From the NCBI GenBank assembly GCA_027574665.1, contig CM050650.1, positions 54,915,304-54,979,303 of the forward strand: 64,000 nucleotides of DNA, in the 5' to 3' direction. The notes below the pieces were generated by a model, which searched no databases, was not told the origin of the DNA, and saw nothing but the letters and a program-made list of their open reading frames with translations. This stretch comes from Rhynochetos jubatus (Eukaryota; Chordata; Aves; Eurypygiformes; Rhynochetidae). This document shows positions 1 through 13,939 of this stretch, piece by piece. Both the position numbers and the translations under genes were made by a program. How positions within the stretch are numbered: the first letter of the stretch is position 1; every line of letters begins with the position of its first letter.

Positions 1-3000
1 ATAAGTTGTATCATCTAGCAACAGATGATTATTATATTATAGGTGTATATATATCTCTCTCTCAAATGCATAAATATATGCATAAAGTGGAAAGATTTTT
101 TTTTTCTCTCCTTATGGCATAAAAAAAGTGACTGAATATGTTGCAGTGCAGTGGACGCCACAGTGATTACACATCACATAAACATATGTTAGGGCTTCTA
201 CGCTAAACATAAGAACAGATAAGGGTCTGTCTGCTGCAGCAAGAGTACCTGAATGAGCATTATCCTGTTCCTAACCCTATGGATTCAGTAGCTGAGGCTT
301 CTGTTGCCAGCGGGACTGGGCAGCTGTGCTGGGGGAGGGCTGGCCATGTCTTAGCTCAGGAGTGCTGGCAGAAGCTGCAGCGTCACCCCTGGGCCACAGT
401 GACAGGGTGACCTCTCGGGTCAGATTGAGAACGGCCTTCTATCTAAATGCATTTGACGTGTGAAAGTACATACATGTACGAACAGTGTAAGGAAAGAAAC
501 TAATCTTGTATAGTGGAGCTTTCTTTTGCGTTAGCAAAGTGGATCGTGGCCTCTTTAGGCTCCTGCCTAGCAAGGCTCACTCCTAGTGCTACTCCCAAAG
601 CAGCAAAGGAAGACCTATGGCAGATGGGAACTGCGCTCTGCACTGAGCAGCCATTTAAGTTTTTTTTGTCGACTGTTAAAGTCAATAAGTTATGGTTGTT
701 TTCACAAGCTAAGTATCTGCCTCTGGGGCCTGTTTGCTGAAGCTACCTTACTCCTTCAGCTTCTCTTTGCCTGAAGCCCTGAGTGCTTAGCATTGACAAG
801 GGACGTAAAATCTGGAAACTCTTGGCTTAGGGCTGTTCTGAAAACCGGGACCTAATTCCCTTGCTGTGACACAGAGCTCTACGTGAGAGGAACATCAAAG
901 TTATCAGACTAACCGCAGTGCTAAAATTTTGTTATGTATGATCTCTGCCTTCCTTCACTGTGATCCTTTATTTCTATTTCTTAAAATTGGACTAAACTTC
1001 TTCCATTTCAAGTGGGAATTTCTGATGAGCTCTATGGCTGCCATCAGTCAGTATCAGCTTTCTAGTCAAGAGCACATACAAATTTTAGCATCAGATAATC
1101 TGGAGAAGCACAACAGATAATGTTTTTTCTTCACTGTGGGTTGTTTTTCATCTAACAAAACTCATGAGATGAACCCTAGGGTACCAGCTGAAGTGGAAGG
1201 CTTTACACTCCTCTTGCATCAACTCACTTGTTCAAAGGATGGGAAAGGATAAATCACTCTCATTAAGGGCTCAGGACTTATATGCACAGGGAAAATGTGC
1301 CAAAGCCATTTAACTTCTATAGCAGGTTAGAATTCCTCTTTCAGAAACTGTTTATTTAATTTTAAAGCTTTAGATGTAAATATTAATGGGATATCAACTC
1401 AATCTTTTAGGTGGTCTACTCCGTGACTGATGTGGTACATCCCAGTGACAAAGAACAGCTTGTCTTTTATGTGGGTAAAAAATTACTTTCTTGAGCTACT
1501 GATACCTAGTTAGTAATGAGAAGTAGGATTGGGTTGGGGTTTTTTTCATATTAATGGGATGGCTATTCTAGTTTCTGATTTAAAATCAATAAATGTTAGC
1601 TTAAAATTCTTAGGGAAAAAGTCCATGGCTAAGCACTTTGGAAATTTGAAAACCCTGACATACCGCATGCATATCATTTCTGTTCGCTTTGGCAGGTCTG
1701 AAGATTTTTTCTTCCTTTTTTTTTTTTCTTTCCATTTTTCTTTAAATGAATCTATTTTGGATGAGAATGTGGAGTTGTGCAGTGAATTGCCTTTCTTTAT
1801 TTAAACTAACAGCATAAACTGTCACTTCCCACACCCATTCATCTCTCTAACAAAGGGGCTAAATGGAGAGGGCAAGTGGGAGTGTTAAGAAGGGACTCCT
1901 AGCTACATCAGTATGTGCAGAGTAATATTACAGGCTCAAAGCAGAACCATCAGTATCAGCTATACGTTCCTAAACCAATGATGTTAGTTTGAAAGGAGAA
2001 AAGCAAACACAAGAGGAAGGAATGTCAATACAGGGGGAAAATGGCAGGCTCCAGTGTAACACACTCAGTGCATACTCCACGATTGTTTTCCTGTTTGCTA
2101 ATGGTGATTATCAGGTCTTTTATCTTAAATATGCTTCTTGCCACCTCTGGATGTGAGAGACAGAGTGCTGAAATAGTGGGACTTGTGAACTATCCTTTTG
2201 AGGGTATATGGAACCTGATACCAAAAGACCCCCATTATCCCTCCAGTAAGAAATCTGGCAAATCCCAATGATATTTGTTTTGCTCCCATCCCTGTATGTC
2301 AATGTTAGCATGCGACTGCTAAGAAAAATTGATAAAGTAGAAGACCACAACTCAAAATCCTATAAATTTGCAGTGGTGACTGGTTAAGAGTATTGAGCAG
2401 GTAGGGCTTTCATTGCAGCTTTCCTAGGCTTTCATCCTCCCACATTCCTCCCTGTGCAGTATTCCTCCAAATTAAGAGTTATCGGCAGATGCAAAAGTAT
2501 TAACAACAAAGTCTCTGCAGCATCAGGACTTTCTCCTGAATATTCTTCTAACACAGGAAATCCTTCTACTCCCAGGCATGAATAAGTTAGAAATAAAACA
2601 CATATATAACAAAATTAACATACATTAAATGCAGTTATTAAACTGGATTAGAGTTTGAGCAGTCTTCTAGTAAGCTAGATGTTTTACTTCTAGAAATAGC
2701 TGGTGTCAATGCTGTTCATCAAATTCTAAAAATGGATTTATATTGTTGTACCTTGTAGGGCAAAGGGGGAATACTGATGTTGAGGTCCTTTCTCGATAAT
2801 TCCAGTGGATCTGTGCTGTGCTTGTTGAGAGATGCTTTTATCCTCCTAGCCCCACTGTCTCTGGTAATTTTGCAATTGAAGATCTCCTAACCCATGGTGA
2901 TCCATTGGCCGTTTGTTTTGTGGCCATCAGCGTACATGTGAACATGAGCTCTTCCAGTTTTTGGTGTTGCATTTTTCTGAGTCGAGGTCGGCTACAGCAG

Positions 3001-4586
3001 TTGCCATGCAAAAGGCAGCAATATGACCACAGTCAGTTTGACTCTTCATGCTACACAGTGTTCAGGCCTTCAGCTCCAGATGCCTTTGTCATTGTTTTCT
3101 AAGAACTTTGCTCTAATTTCCTCAGAAGGGGAATGTTGCTCCCAGATTGTTTTTCTAGCCTTCAAAATATTTTGCAATGAATTTATAATTGGCAGAGTCT
3201 GTGCATAGTTTAAAGGTTTAAAATGTTTCAAGTCCTTTAGTTTTGGATTATAAAGGACATGTATTCAGTGAAAAATCATTGGAGGGGAAATTTTAATATC
3301 TTTTAGTGCTCTATTAAGTGATGCTGATCAGTAGCAAAAGGGACTTGTTTTACTCTCCTCATGCTACTTGTCCTGGAGAAGAATATCGCCATACTTACGG
3401 CTTACTGTGAGATAAATGCTTTTGGATGCAGAAATGAGTATATTCCATCCATGGCTGTGTATAGAAATCGATGCAAAATTAAAAAAAATGGCATGGAGGA
3501 GAACCACCATCCTTCTGTGTCACTGAATAAAGTTAATGACATTATTTGCAAGCCCTGATTCAGTTCAAGTATCTTACCAAATAGTTATGACCGATCATCT
3601 GTTTGCATTCTGTTACTGATTTAAATCACACAAACTCCACAAATCTTTTGCCAAAACTTTTGTTAATAAAACACTTCAATAGCGACAGAATTTCTATATA
3701 ACTGTAAAAGAGAGATGCTTCTTACTGAAATTCTGCCTACACAAGCAATACATTATAGGTAATGCCAAAGGACGAGAGTAGGAGAATGCCCAGCTAAACT
3801 TCTTTTAACCTGTGCCTCTTTGTAATAAAATAATGGTAGTCAGGGTTTCCAAAGAGATGGGGATTTGAAAAGTGAGCACGCCAGCTAATAGCTGTGGTAA
3901 CAGGCTGAACGTAGTGGAATAATACCAATGTAGTGGCCTCTCAGTGTGTCTCTGCGCCTCAGAGCTCAATAGTGAATGCGCGGCATTGTTCAGCCGTGAA
4001 AAGTTTGGGAGCTCTTGGGATGTCAGGGGCAGACTGAGGGAAGATGATTTTCAGCTTGTAGGCTGCTGGTGACGGGGCTGGGAGAAGCCTAGGGAGGTTA
4101 GCCATTCCTCCCTGCTCCTTTGCCATACCAGCTTCATGCTTGTAGGTGGTTAGTCCCCTGTGGGGATCTTACAGCTCAGCAGTCTACCTATGGGGGAAGA
4201 TGAGAGAGGAGAAGGAATTTTCCCCCCCTCACCTCTTTGTTTGATGAGTTTCATGGTTGAATGTTAGGGGAAAGCTTTCCGTGAAGGAAGTTAGAAGGCG
4301 ACATTTGAATTTAAGGAAAAGCATGGGCATAACAGAAGTCAGTTCAGGTTTTGGAAAAAAAATGTTTTACTGTGTGAGGTTTTTAAAAAATAAACAGAGA
4401 CTAGTACATTGTGAGAATGGCTCTTAAATGCTACACCACCCACCGCATTACCTTGTAACTCCCCATATTTGTAGGGCATGGAGTTGAGAAACCTTTGATG
4501 TTCATTGTAAAAACAGCAACAACAAAAGGAATTGTTTTCTAGCTTGTTGGGAAAACCTTGCATTTCCACCACAGAGTTATATATCC

Positions 4587-4640
4587 TCCCCTCCTCACAC
4601 TACACCACCCCCCTCCCCCACCCCCCCCCCCCCCCCCCTC
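4587..4640. repeat. C-rich low-complexity tract with C18 run
   Basis: A pyrimidine tract dominated by C, including 18 consecutive C at 4621-4638. The complementary strand could form a G-quadruplex. Run length is likely polymorphic and error-prone in assembly. Confidence 0.9.
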
Positions 4641-7600
4641 ATTTTACACTGAAGTAGTTGCATTTGTGGCCAAATTTCTCCAAGTCTGTGTGATTTGGAT
4701 TTGAGATTTTGATTTAGATCCCACCTCTAATATTTAAATAAGAGGGGATTTGCTATTCCTTTCTCAAAGAAAACAAGCCAGTAGAAAACCCAAACAACAG
4801 GAAAAATGGTAGGATTGAATGTCCCTATCTGGAAGAAAGATAGAGCATGAAGAAGAAATCTGAGAAAAATAACTCCTTTTACTGTACTGAGAAGATTTAA
4901 ATGAGGGTTGAAATTTCTCTTTTCCCTGTGTCTGATCTAAACACTGAGAAAGCTCAGCTGAATTGTTTACTGAATACGGGCAGTTGTTGGGGCCACATGG
5001 TCGGATTAAGATGTTGTTTATTATAGTTAACAAGCAGCCTGAAATCTGGCCAATGTAGAAGTGTTTGAAGGCTGCAAAAGAGGAGTAATATGGTCCTCAC
5101 TGTAAAAGTCAGGAAAGCAGGAGGATGCAGCAGACAGTTGTTACCTGATGTTCTTTCATGAATGTTTTAAATTTCTCTTACCTTGCTGTAAAACATGTAG
5201 TGGTACATTTTTATGAATGAGGTTTCATGCTCTTGTTTGTATTTTTTCATGGGTTTTTTTTCCTCCAGATTGACAAAAAAATTACATAATAAATCCAATG
5301 GTCAGCAAAAATCTGAAGATCCCTTTTCCCTGACTTTGTATGGTGTTATGTGTGTATAAAACTCAATCAAAAATACCTCTGGATAGGAACATTAGAGAAT
5401 TTTAATACTTTTAAGTCCATAGGATTGTTTTTCTGTAGCTGTTGGTAAAGAAGGCACAGGGGCTCTGCAATATATATAGCTTTAATAAAATGCCTGCCTT
5501 TCTGGTTCAAATTAAGGATGTTATTGTTCTAATAATAAGAAAGTGCAGAGAAAGGCTTATGACTCAGTAAATCGATGTGAATTATGCACCAAATGTTCAC
5601 TGTAAGCAAGTTCAAGCTTCTAATCTGTAGCTTCTGAAGTGTGACTCTTGGCACTGTTAATCTTGAATACTGATATGTCAATGCAGGCATTAACACCATC
5701 TGCACAGGGGTGCAGAGAACACGCCACTGCTGTTCTGTACGCCGACACTGCAGTCATCTCAAGTCATCTCTACTCCTGCTTTGCTTCTTGCATGTACAAA
5801 AGCTCTAAGTAAAGTATTACTTGTTTGATATAGGAATTTTGTTGCTTGCAATGGTTTGTCTTCATGCAGTAACGGCTAAAAAGTAGTAGGAGGTATTGCA
5901 CACACTGCAGAATGGCCTTAAAGCGACTCTGAAAGCAATGTGAAGCCACTTCATCACAAGCTTGGTTCTATTGGAGTGGCTTTCACACAGATAACCTTGA
6001 AGCTTAAGGGCAAGGAAGGGAAGGGAGTGGTAGGCAAGGTCCAAATCAAGGTAAACAGCAGTTGCAATGCGACAGGATCATCAGTAGAAAATAAAAAATG
6101 AAGATTTGGGGCGACTCCATGTTTACAGATCTCTTGTATGTGGCAGCAATGAGACTCCTTGATTTTCTGTTATGACCAATTATTTTGTCACCATTTAGCA
6201 GTTTTAGTCGTCTTTAGCTTATTTATGTGAAATACCACACCTAGCTCTAGAAGGCATATAGTGAGAAGAGCTGCATTATGTTGTACTCCTTTGAAAGTGA
6301 ACACCTGCTTAGTTTCTTCTTATTTACTTTCATTTAAAGTGCTGTGAGATTTCAAAATACTAATTATTATACGCTGCAAAAATCTGTTGCAGTCATTTAT
6401 GACGTCCTGTGTCCTTCAACCGTCATATAATATATTCCTATTGAACTGGGGGTTTGAAAGAGTTATTAAACTTACCACCTTAAAAATAAGACCTACTGCT
6501 CCCTTTTAGCAGGCTGGGCATAAGAAAATGACCTGTGACTTGAAATGCCAGAGCCAATCTGTGGTGGAGCCAAGACTATCAGTAAGTCTTAGTTCCAACC
6601 TGGGTAGAATTTAAGGATTGTTCTCCCCAAGATGTAAACATGAATACTGCTTTCTGCAGCTTTTATTTTTAGTCAAGAGAGCAAACCCAGAAGAAAGTTT
6701 TTATTTTATTCTGAATGCGAACATCTGTTAGTATGAGTCTGGTGTTATTATTTCAGTTCTGTTTCAGAAATCTAGTTGTTAAACTTCCTGAGGTGCAGAG
6801 GAGGTTCCAGTAAGTGTCTCCAGTTCAAAAGCAAACAGGAGAAATCATTTAGCTGGATTTAAAGAAAAACATTAATTATTTAAAGCTTGTGAAACTCACT
6901 TCTATCTGGCACTTAACAAAGTCAGCTATTCCAGAGAACTAGCTTTTACAAAATGCATGGGCGTTTTTCAGGCAGGATTTTTGCTGGAAATGTTTGGAAA
7001 GTAACAGAAAAGTCAGTGGCAGCTGTGAACAACAGACTGTTAAAATGAGTTTAAAAGAAGTAATCTGTTTGTGCTAGATAGTGTAGTTACGAGTTCTTGT
7101 TAAATTGCGAGAGGTGAGTTGTACAGAGATGCCTCCTTTGTGGTCACACAAATTTTTCACTGTGAGTGAAATGCTCTGTTTGCTTCTACTGAAACTGTGC
7201 ACCGCTCTCTAAAGTTTATTGTGCCCACTTTACGTTGCTAGCTGTGAAACACTTAACACTTTTTAATCTTAAAAATAACGTGATGTTCTTGGTAAAGCAA
7301 CAGGCATCTGCTGTGCTGGGGTTGCCTAGCCAGGACCTCCAGTGTGCTTGTGTTGCAGCAGGCTTTGGAAGGTTGTGAACTTCAGCAGCAGCTTTAGCTG
7401 GGTTAGGTGAAGTTGCAAACTTGCCTTAGCAGTAGTGTGTTGCATGACGGGACATTGGCTTAGAGCAGTAGACTAGTCCAGGAAGGAGTAAAAACCAGAC
7501 CTGATGCCCCAGCACTGTAACACAGTGATGGAGAGACGCTAGTAATGTGCCAGCAGCAAGGCCTGATCCTGTGTGGTGCTGGGAAGAAGGAAGAGTCCAT

Positions 7601-7828
7601 GTGTTTTCTTATTCAGGTCATGGCACTGCAGTTTGAATGTAAAAATACTAAAACATTCAAGCAGCATCGTGTTGAGCACTTACTGTTTACTCCTTCCTTA
7701 AATGCCAGCATGGGCAGAGGAGAAAAGGCTGTAGAAGTTGTGATTGCATCCAGGGCATAATTCTTCCATATGGTTTCATATCTACATGTCTTCACTGAAT
7801 TTTCATTTGTTTTAATTAGGATAGGGCC

Positions 7829-7848
7829 TTTTTTTTTTTTTTTTTTTT
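7829..7848. repeat. poly(T) tract, 20 nt
   Basis: Twenty consecutive T in non-coding DNA. No retrotransposed gene body is recognisable beside it, so it is recorded only as a homopolymer. Confidence 0.9.
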
Positions 7849-10800
7849 AAGTGGAGAGAAGCAAGCCTTCAAAATTCACAGGGAGATGGAAAATAATCCT
7901 TTTAAAAGGCCTATAAATGGAGCATTGGATCCATATGCTCTATTTGTGTTGCAGTACATCAGCAGCATGTGATGGCTTGTTCCTTTTGTTAGGTGTCTCT
8001 GCAGTACTGTATACAGATTAAATAGCTACTGCATTGCAGAGAGTTATTAATACATTACATTGCACTTTCAGTGAGGATGTCGGTGTGTCCTTAAGCCTGA
8101 ATGTACCGTGTGGTTGAGTTATGGGTTTTTTTGCTGAGGATAACTTATTTCTTCATAAGGCCTTAGCCAATTGGGAATTACAGAATAACATCATTCCTAA
8201 ACTCTATAAACTGCATTATTGTTCAAGTTTAGAAAAATTAAGGCTTTGTTCCAAAACCAAAACAGGTCACCTTTCTCAACTCTTCATCCTGATGCACTAA
8301 TAATATGGTCTTATGGCCCTGTGCATACAATGGGAGAGAGCAGGAGGCGGTGCAGAGAAAGGGATGCAGCGCCTAAAAGATAACGCAGATAAACAAAAGC
8401 CCAACTCAGGGGATATGAGATGATAGAAAATGAGAAGTGGGACAAAACTATTATTTTTCTGGCACATCTGTGTAGTTGCATTGACAATGCACGTTAGACA
8501 GTGAAACAGAAGGCTTTTGCGCTTCTGGTCTTCTGTGTTGATAGCTTCCAGTGCGATGCATGTTTAAGGTGAGGGGAGACGAGGAGTTGTTCTTGGGGAA
8601 ATCCTCATGCCAAGGATAAACCTCTGCTGATTCACACGTTGGGGATGTAAGGCAGAGCTTGGCCAAATATGAACGTGCAGAAATGAAAGAACAAGGCAGA
8701 ACAGAGTAAATTTGCCACATTCAGGTTATTTGATTGAGTACCTAGGTGCTGCGCTGGGCGTGTACTGAGGACGTGGGGACCAGTGCTGGCCATCCTGTGC
8801 CTGTTAGTGCGTCCAGGATTTATAGGTATATGGTGGCCCTGAAGTATTGTGCAGATCTTGCAAAAAGTATGCACGTGTACATTTATATTTTAATCTACAT
8901 ATGTGTTAAAAAAGCCCTCAGACACTACAGGAGAATGTATTTGAGAGAGAGCGTATCTTGGTGATCTCAGATGTGGCAGCATGGCAACAGGTTGTAAACA
9001 CCCTGATCATCTACCCTGAGTAAAAGGGACTTTCACCCCGACAGCCCTGACGTTCAGATCAAAGTGTTTCACAGCTTTTGCGAATGGTCTCAAGGCCGTC
9101 TTCGCTTCCTTTTTCTACCTCCAGTTTCCTGCTGCAAAGTGTTGTTCAAGGAGTATGCTCTTTAGGAAAAATCACAACGAACCTGAGGCCATGTCACCTA
9201 CAAGGAGAGAGGGAGTGAATTTTAAATGTGATTTTAAAGACAGGGTACCTCTTTGTGGGCTCAGTTTGAGCACGCAGCTGTGAGAGCACACCTGGAAAGT
9301 GGTGTGCCAGCAGCTGGGAATTCTCCTGACTTCCTTTGCCTCCCAGCTCCAAGATAGAAATGCCGTCACCACCTCCAGGCCAAGAGAGCCATCAGCTTTC
9401 CCAACCTTTAGCTCCAGTCTGTATTCTTTTTACTCCTTTTCACTATTTCTACATCTTTGCCCCTGTTTCTCCTCTCACTGTCCACTTCCTTGCAAAACTG
9501 TCTTTTTTTTCCTTTTTTTCCTTTCTCTTGTACTTTGCTTCATTGTGATTTAGCATAGAGCACTCCATGGTTTGGTTTTCAAGTTTTCTTCTCAAAGTCT
9601 TTCCCCTCCCCCTCTAAAAAGAAACAGTGAAGCTTTGCAAGCAGCATGCGAAAGCCTGTTCCTGTTTATGTTAGGGCAGACTAGGATCCAGAACGATCCT
9701 GTTGCTCAGGATCATCCTATTGCATTGCAGGTTCATGGGAGTTCCTAACATAAACACAGAAATTTCACAATACCATCAGGTGATTTATTTGCTCTACATG
9801 CTTATCGATACCGTGTGCAAATCAAGGAGCGAAGCGTAATAAATGCTATGGAAGTGGGAGGCTCTATTTGATGTTTTCACAGCATCGTGCCTGGAAAAAT
9901 GGAAGTTAGTGGGTGTTGCTCAGTGAAGTGTGCGTTTTAAAGTTACCCACAGTGATGGCCATTGTCCCGTCCCTGAATTGCATGATGTCATGTTTCATTT
10001 AAGGCTCTTAGCGATGCCGAAGACTCTCGGTGCGCTGGGAAATAGGCGGTGAGAAAGTTGTGAATCAGGTTTCTGTAAAGCCTTTGTGTTTAGGGTTTTG
10101 ATAGATAAAAGCTGACTCATGCAATATTTCTGGCGGAGGAGCTGTACGGACTAGTAGGAGCTTCTCATTTTACCTGAGTGCCCAATGAGGTAATTCGGAA
10201 ACAGCTGAAGGCACAGCCCGCGTCTCCCCTCCGCCGCACAGGTAGGTCGTGGGTTATTCGGAAAGGATTGGAAAAATAGAGAGGACTTGTTCGTCCTCAG
10301 CACGAGGAGCCAGAGACATTCCTCAGTGGTGAGATACTGTCGCAGAGGATTTTCCCTTGCAATAATGCTCTCGGACATTAGCGTGCTTGGTTGTGACAGA
10401 GGCTATTCTGCTTTAAATATTGCAGGGGGAGGAGTGGGGGGGCCAGTAATTTGACTGACAGAGGCAGAGTAGTGTTTTGTACTGTTTTTCTCTTGTTGTA
10501 AGATTTCTAATAAATGGGGTTGCTGTTGCTCAAAGTTCAGTTAAAGTACTTGGCAGCGTATTGTTTGTGACAGTTCTGAGTGAATTCTTAGTATCTAGAC
10601 ACCTAATCCTGCAACTATTGTAGCTCTCTAATGGGATATTGTTCACAGAGGCTGTTAGTTTTAGAAATTATGTGTGATCATACGCAGAATTTAGTAATTA
10701 AAAATCTGCTGACCTTCACCTGAGCAATATTCAGAGCAGAGGATATGGGGAATGTGTTTAAGATCATGTTGGGATTCTTCTAGTGAATGTGTTTTAATCT

Positions 10801-13800
10801 TCCTAGTTCAGGCAGCTGTATAACATTTATCTTTCTCAATTCCAGTGCTGCATTTGAATTTGATACAGAGTGTAGCAATTGTTCTGAACAGCCTTGCTTA
10901 ATTGTTTCTACAGTTATATATTTCAAATAAATAAGTAACTGTTATGTGAAATGTGAAAATATCTCAAGAAAAATACAGGAAAGAATTCTTGTAGTCTCAT
11001 CACTTTTATGTAGCTAAACTTCCAGAGGATGTGAAGCCTGTAATTTCTGGTAATGTTGACTTTGTAGATAACATCTGAGGTGCTCTTTTTCATGCCAGGA
11101 GAAAGGCAACAACAGTATTAATTATGAATATAAATTGGCTTGTGAGTTTTTAGTCATGCAGTATGTCTTAAAATGTCATGTGCCGTAAACAACTTGGAGG
11201 AATAAACACCTATATTTAGAAAGGGCTTGAGGATCTTTGTATTTAAATATCAAATTGACTTAAAGCACTTTATCTCTCATTGTATGCTAATGTTCTAGAG
11301 TAGCCAAAGCTGTGGAGATAATGGAAACCCATTTATCATTGCTATGAATATAGTTACAGGAAGGAGGTATTTGTTGCAGAAAAGTGAAAGAAGCGTATGC
11401 ATTTTTGGTGAGAACTTGTTTATGACCGCCCGCTGGAAACATGAGATACGGCATGGTAGTTGCTTTGCATGTGCCTTCAGTGTTGTCACTACTATTACAG
11501 TTGCCTGCTGGGACTAAACACGAGTACTTCTTGCCCTTGCGCTGCTGCAGCATTGGGCCAAGTTCTTGCTGGGGAGCCCGGAGATCTGCAGAGGCTGGGG
11601 AGGGGGGAAGGCTCACTGAATTCATGCAATGGCACAAACAAGAAATGACCTTGTTCGGGGAATGTGTTTCCTTGTGAGTACAGACAAGTAGTAATTATCC
11701 TCCTTTTGGTGCTGAACTAACAAGTAATTACTGTTATTCCTTCATTAAAATATGCAAATTCAATTTCCCCCTCCCCCCCCAGATGGAGTTAAATACCGTT
11801 ATTCACAGCTCACAAAAGTTCTCAATATAATTTTGGTTCACCATTGAAAAGGTTCAGTAAACAAAAGAACGCCCAACAAAAAAAGCAGTGAACTGGGCCA
11901 GATGTGGGTCAGGGCGTACAAGACTTTCTTAGTGCGTCGGCTTCTCCGGGGGTCTGGGGGAAGGGGGTACCCACGATTACACAAACGGTTTGCAGCCCGA
12001 GTTTTGGTGAATGCACCTACCTGCGGGTGCTGCTGCCGAAATTGGTGGCTGGGTGGGAGGGGGCTTGTAAATCAGTCCCACAGGGTATGGGAGAAAAGAA
12101 CTTACTTTTTTTAATAGTCATTTTGTATCAAACAGAAAAATTGGTAAGAGGTTACAGGGTTTGCAGAGGAACCAGGTCAGTTATGATACGCAGCCTCCCC
12201 CAGGGCTGGTTTCTGTTTCATCTCTCCCCGCACTCCCAGTAATTCACTTGGGAATTTTTCAAGGGGCAGTTGGTGCAGACCTTAAGCAGCTGGTGCAAGA
12301 CTGAAGTTACTTTGCTGTCAAACTGCAGAGCAGACCAGTACCACAGCTCTGGAAAGCCAAATGCAGACCCCGACAAGAGGAAAGAGGATGGGCACGTGGC
12401 TGTGGCAATGAACTGGATTCAGCCGCTGCCTTTTCTGACGGACTTCTGATTGCAGACGTCATCTAAAATACCTGTTCCTGGCTTCAACCGTAGGGGTAGT
12501 GCGGCCTAGTCTCGGGGAGGTTTCTGAAGATAAACCTGCCGAGTCGTGGAATATTTTTCCTATCTTGTGTTATTGGGTAGGGCTATGGGTTTGTAACAGC
12601 TACCTGTAGCGGAGGCAGAAATGGAGGGCTGGGCAGAGCCAGGGCTTCTCTGCCAAGTGTTTGGTACAGAACTCGCCAGCTGAGGAAAGGAAGCTGCTTC
12701 CTGGTTTTGTGCCACGCTGAAATTCCGGGTCCTGTGGGTCCTGCCTTTCTGCTGGGTTCACTGGCTGCCTGGATGAAGCTGAGATGGGTGTCGGGCAGGC
12801 TCAGAGGGATCTGGGGTCCTTGCTCTGCTGCTGTGCAGGAGCACTGGGCTGTAGTGCTGTCTGCGTGGGCCCTGAGAAACACTTTTTGCTGGTCAGACAC
12901 ATAATTGGCACAATTTTCACAAAACCTCTCCATAGAAAAGGCAAATGAGCAACTTACAGCTGGCTGGGAAAGGAGTAAGAATGAAGTGAAATGCAACTTT
13001 TGAGACTAGCAGTCGGGGTGAAGCTCTGAGGGAAAAGCAGACCAAGATTTTCAAGCAGCACATAGTTTGCTTGGTGTAATTTACCCGTTCAGGAATAGTG
13101 TTCTGTAGTAAAAATGGAGGGACTTGAGTCAACTGTGTTGTGTGCAGTTAATTAGCCAGGCATAGCAGGTGCCCGGGGTTTGCTAAGGCCTGTGGGAATA
13201 GAGGTGATAGCGCAAACCCATTTTAACTACTGCATCTAATCCTTCTTGTTTGAGGCTTTACTTACGTTGTTGGGTTTGTTTTTTAATAAGCAAGGACATT
13301 GTCATTAAACACGGAAATAAGGGCTTTCGTTTGTTTTGTTTTTCTAAGACATGCTAAGATTTCCCAGTGCTTCTGGGTACAAGTATGTCCTATGCAAAAC
13401 TACTTTTAACATTTATTCTGACTTCAGTTTTATTGACCTGAACTGTGTTTCGTTTGGTTTTTATATTAATGAGCCTGACAATATTTGTGAAGCAAATATT
13501 ACATATTAATGCCTTTAGGTTATCTGAGAGGCAGACCACATATCAGTGAAACAGAAGAAAAGAGCATGGAGTAATGGAATGTTACAGGAACCCTTTATTT
13601 TCCCCCTAAATGTGGTTAATCAGGTGTTTCTTTGTCATGTAATTTTAGTAAAATATCCTGGAATAAAGTAGCGGAAGGGTATCCCTGTTACCTTGTTTAT
13701 CCTGTGCATTTTTCAAGGGGGTTTACATCTGCACAGCAACATTGTGCTTTCTAACTGAACGTGAAAAATGATCCAAAGCTGATAACAAAGTACATTCTTC

Positions 13801-13919
13801 CTTATCGAAAACGCATACTTTCTTATCACAAGCAATAGGTAGGCAAATATCTTTGTCCGTACCTGTTTTAAAATGAGAACTTCACTCATTCTTTTTAAAT
13901 ATTTTTCTGGTTTATTGCC

Positions 13920-13939
13920 TTTTTTTTTTTTTTTTTTTT
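13920..13939. repeat. poly(T) tract, 20 nt
   Basis: Twenty consecutive T followed by AG. It looks like a strong polypyrimidine-AG acceptor, but the sequence downstream carries no exon that I recognise. Confidence 0.85.

Noticed and set aside
12583..12996. 137-codon minus-strand frame upstream of PLEKHG1
   Set aside because: No conserved motif or gene context; opposite-strand frames overlap it.
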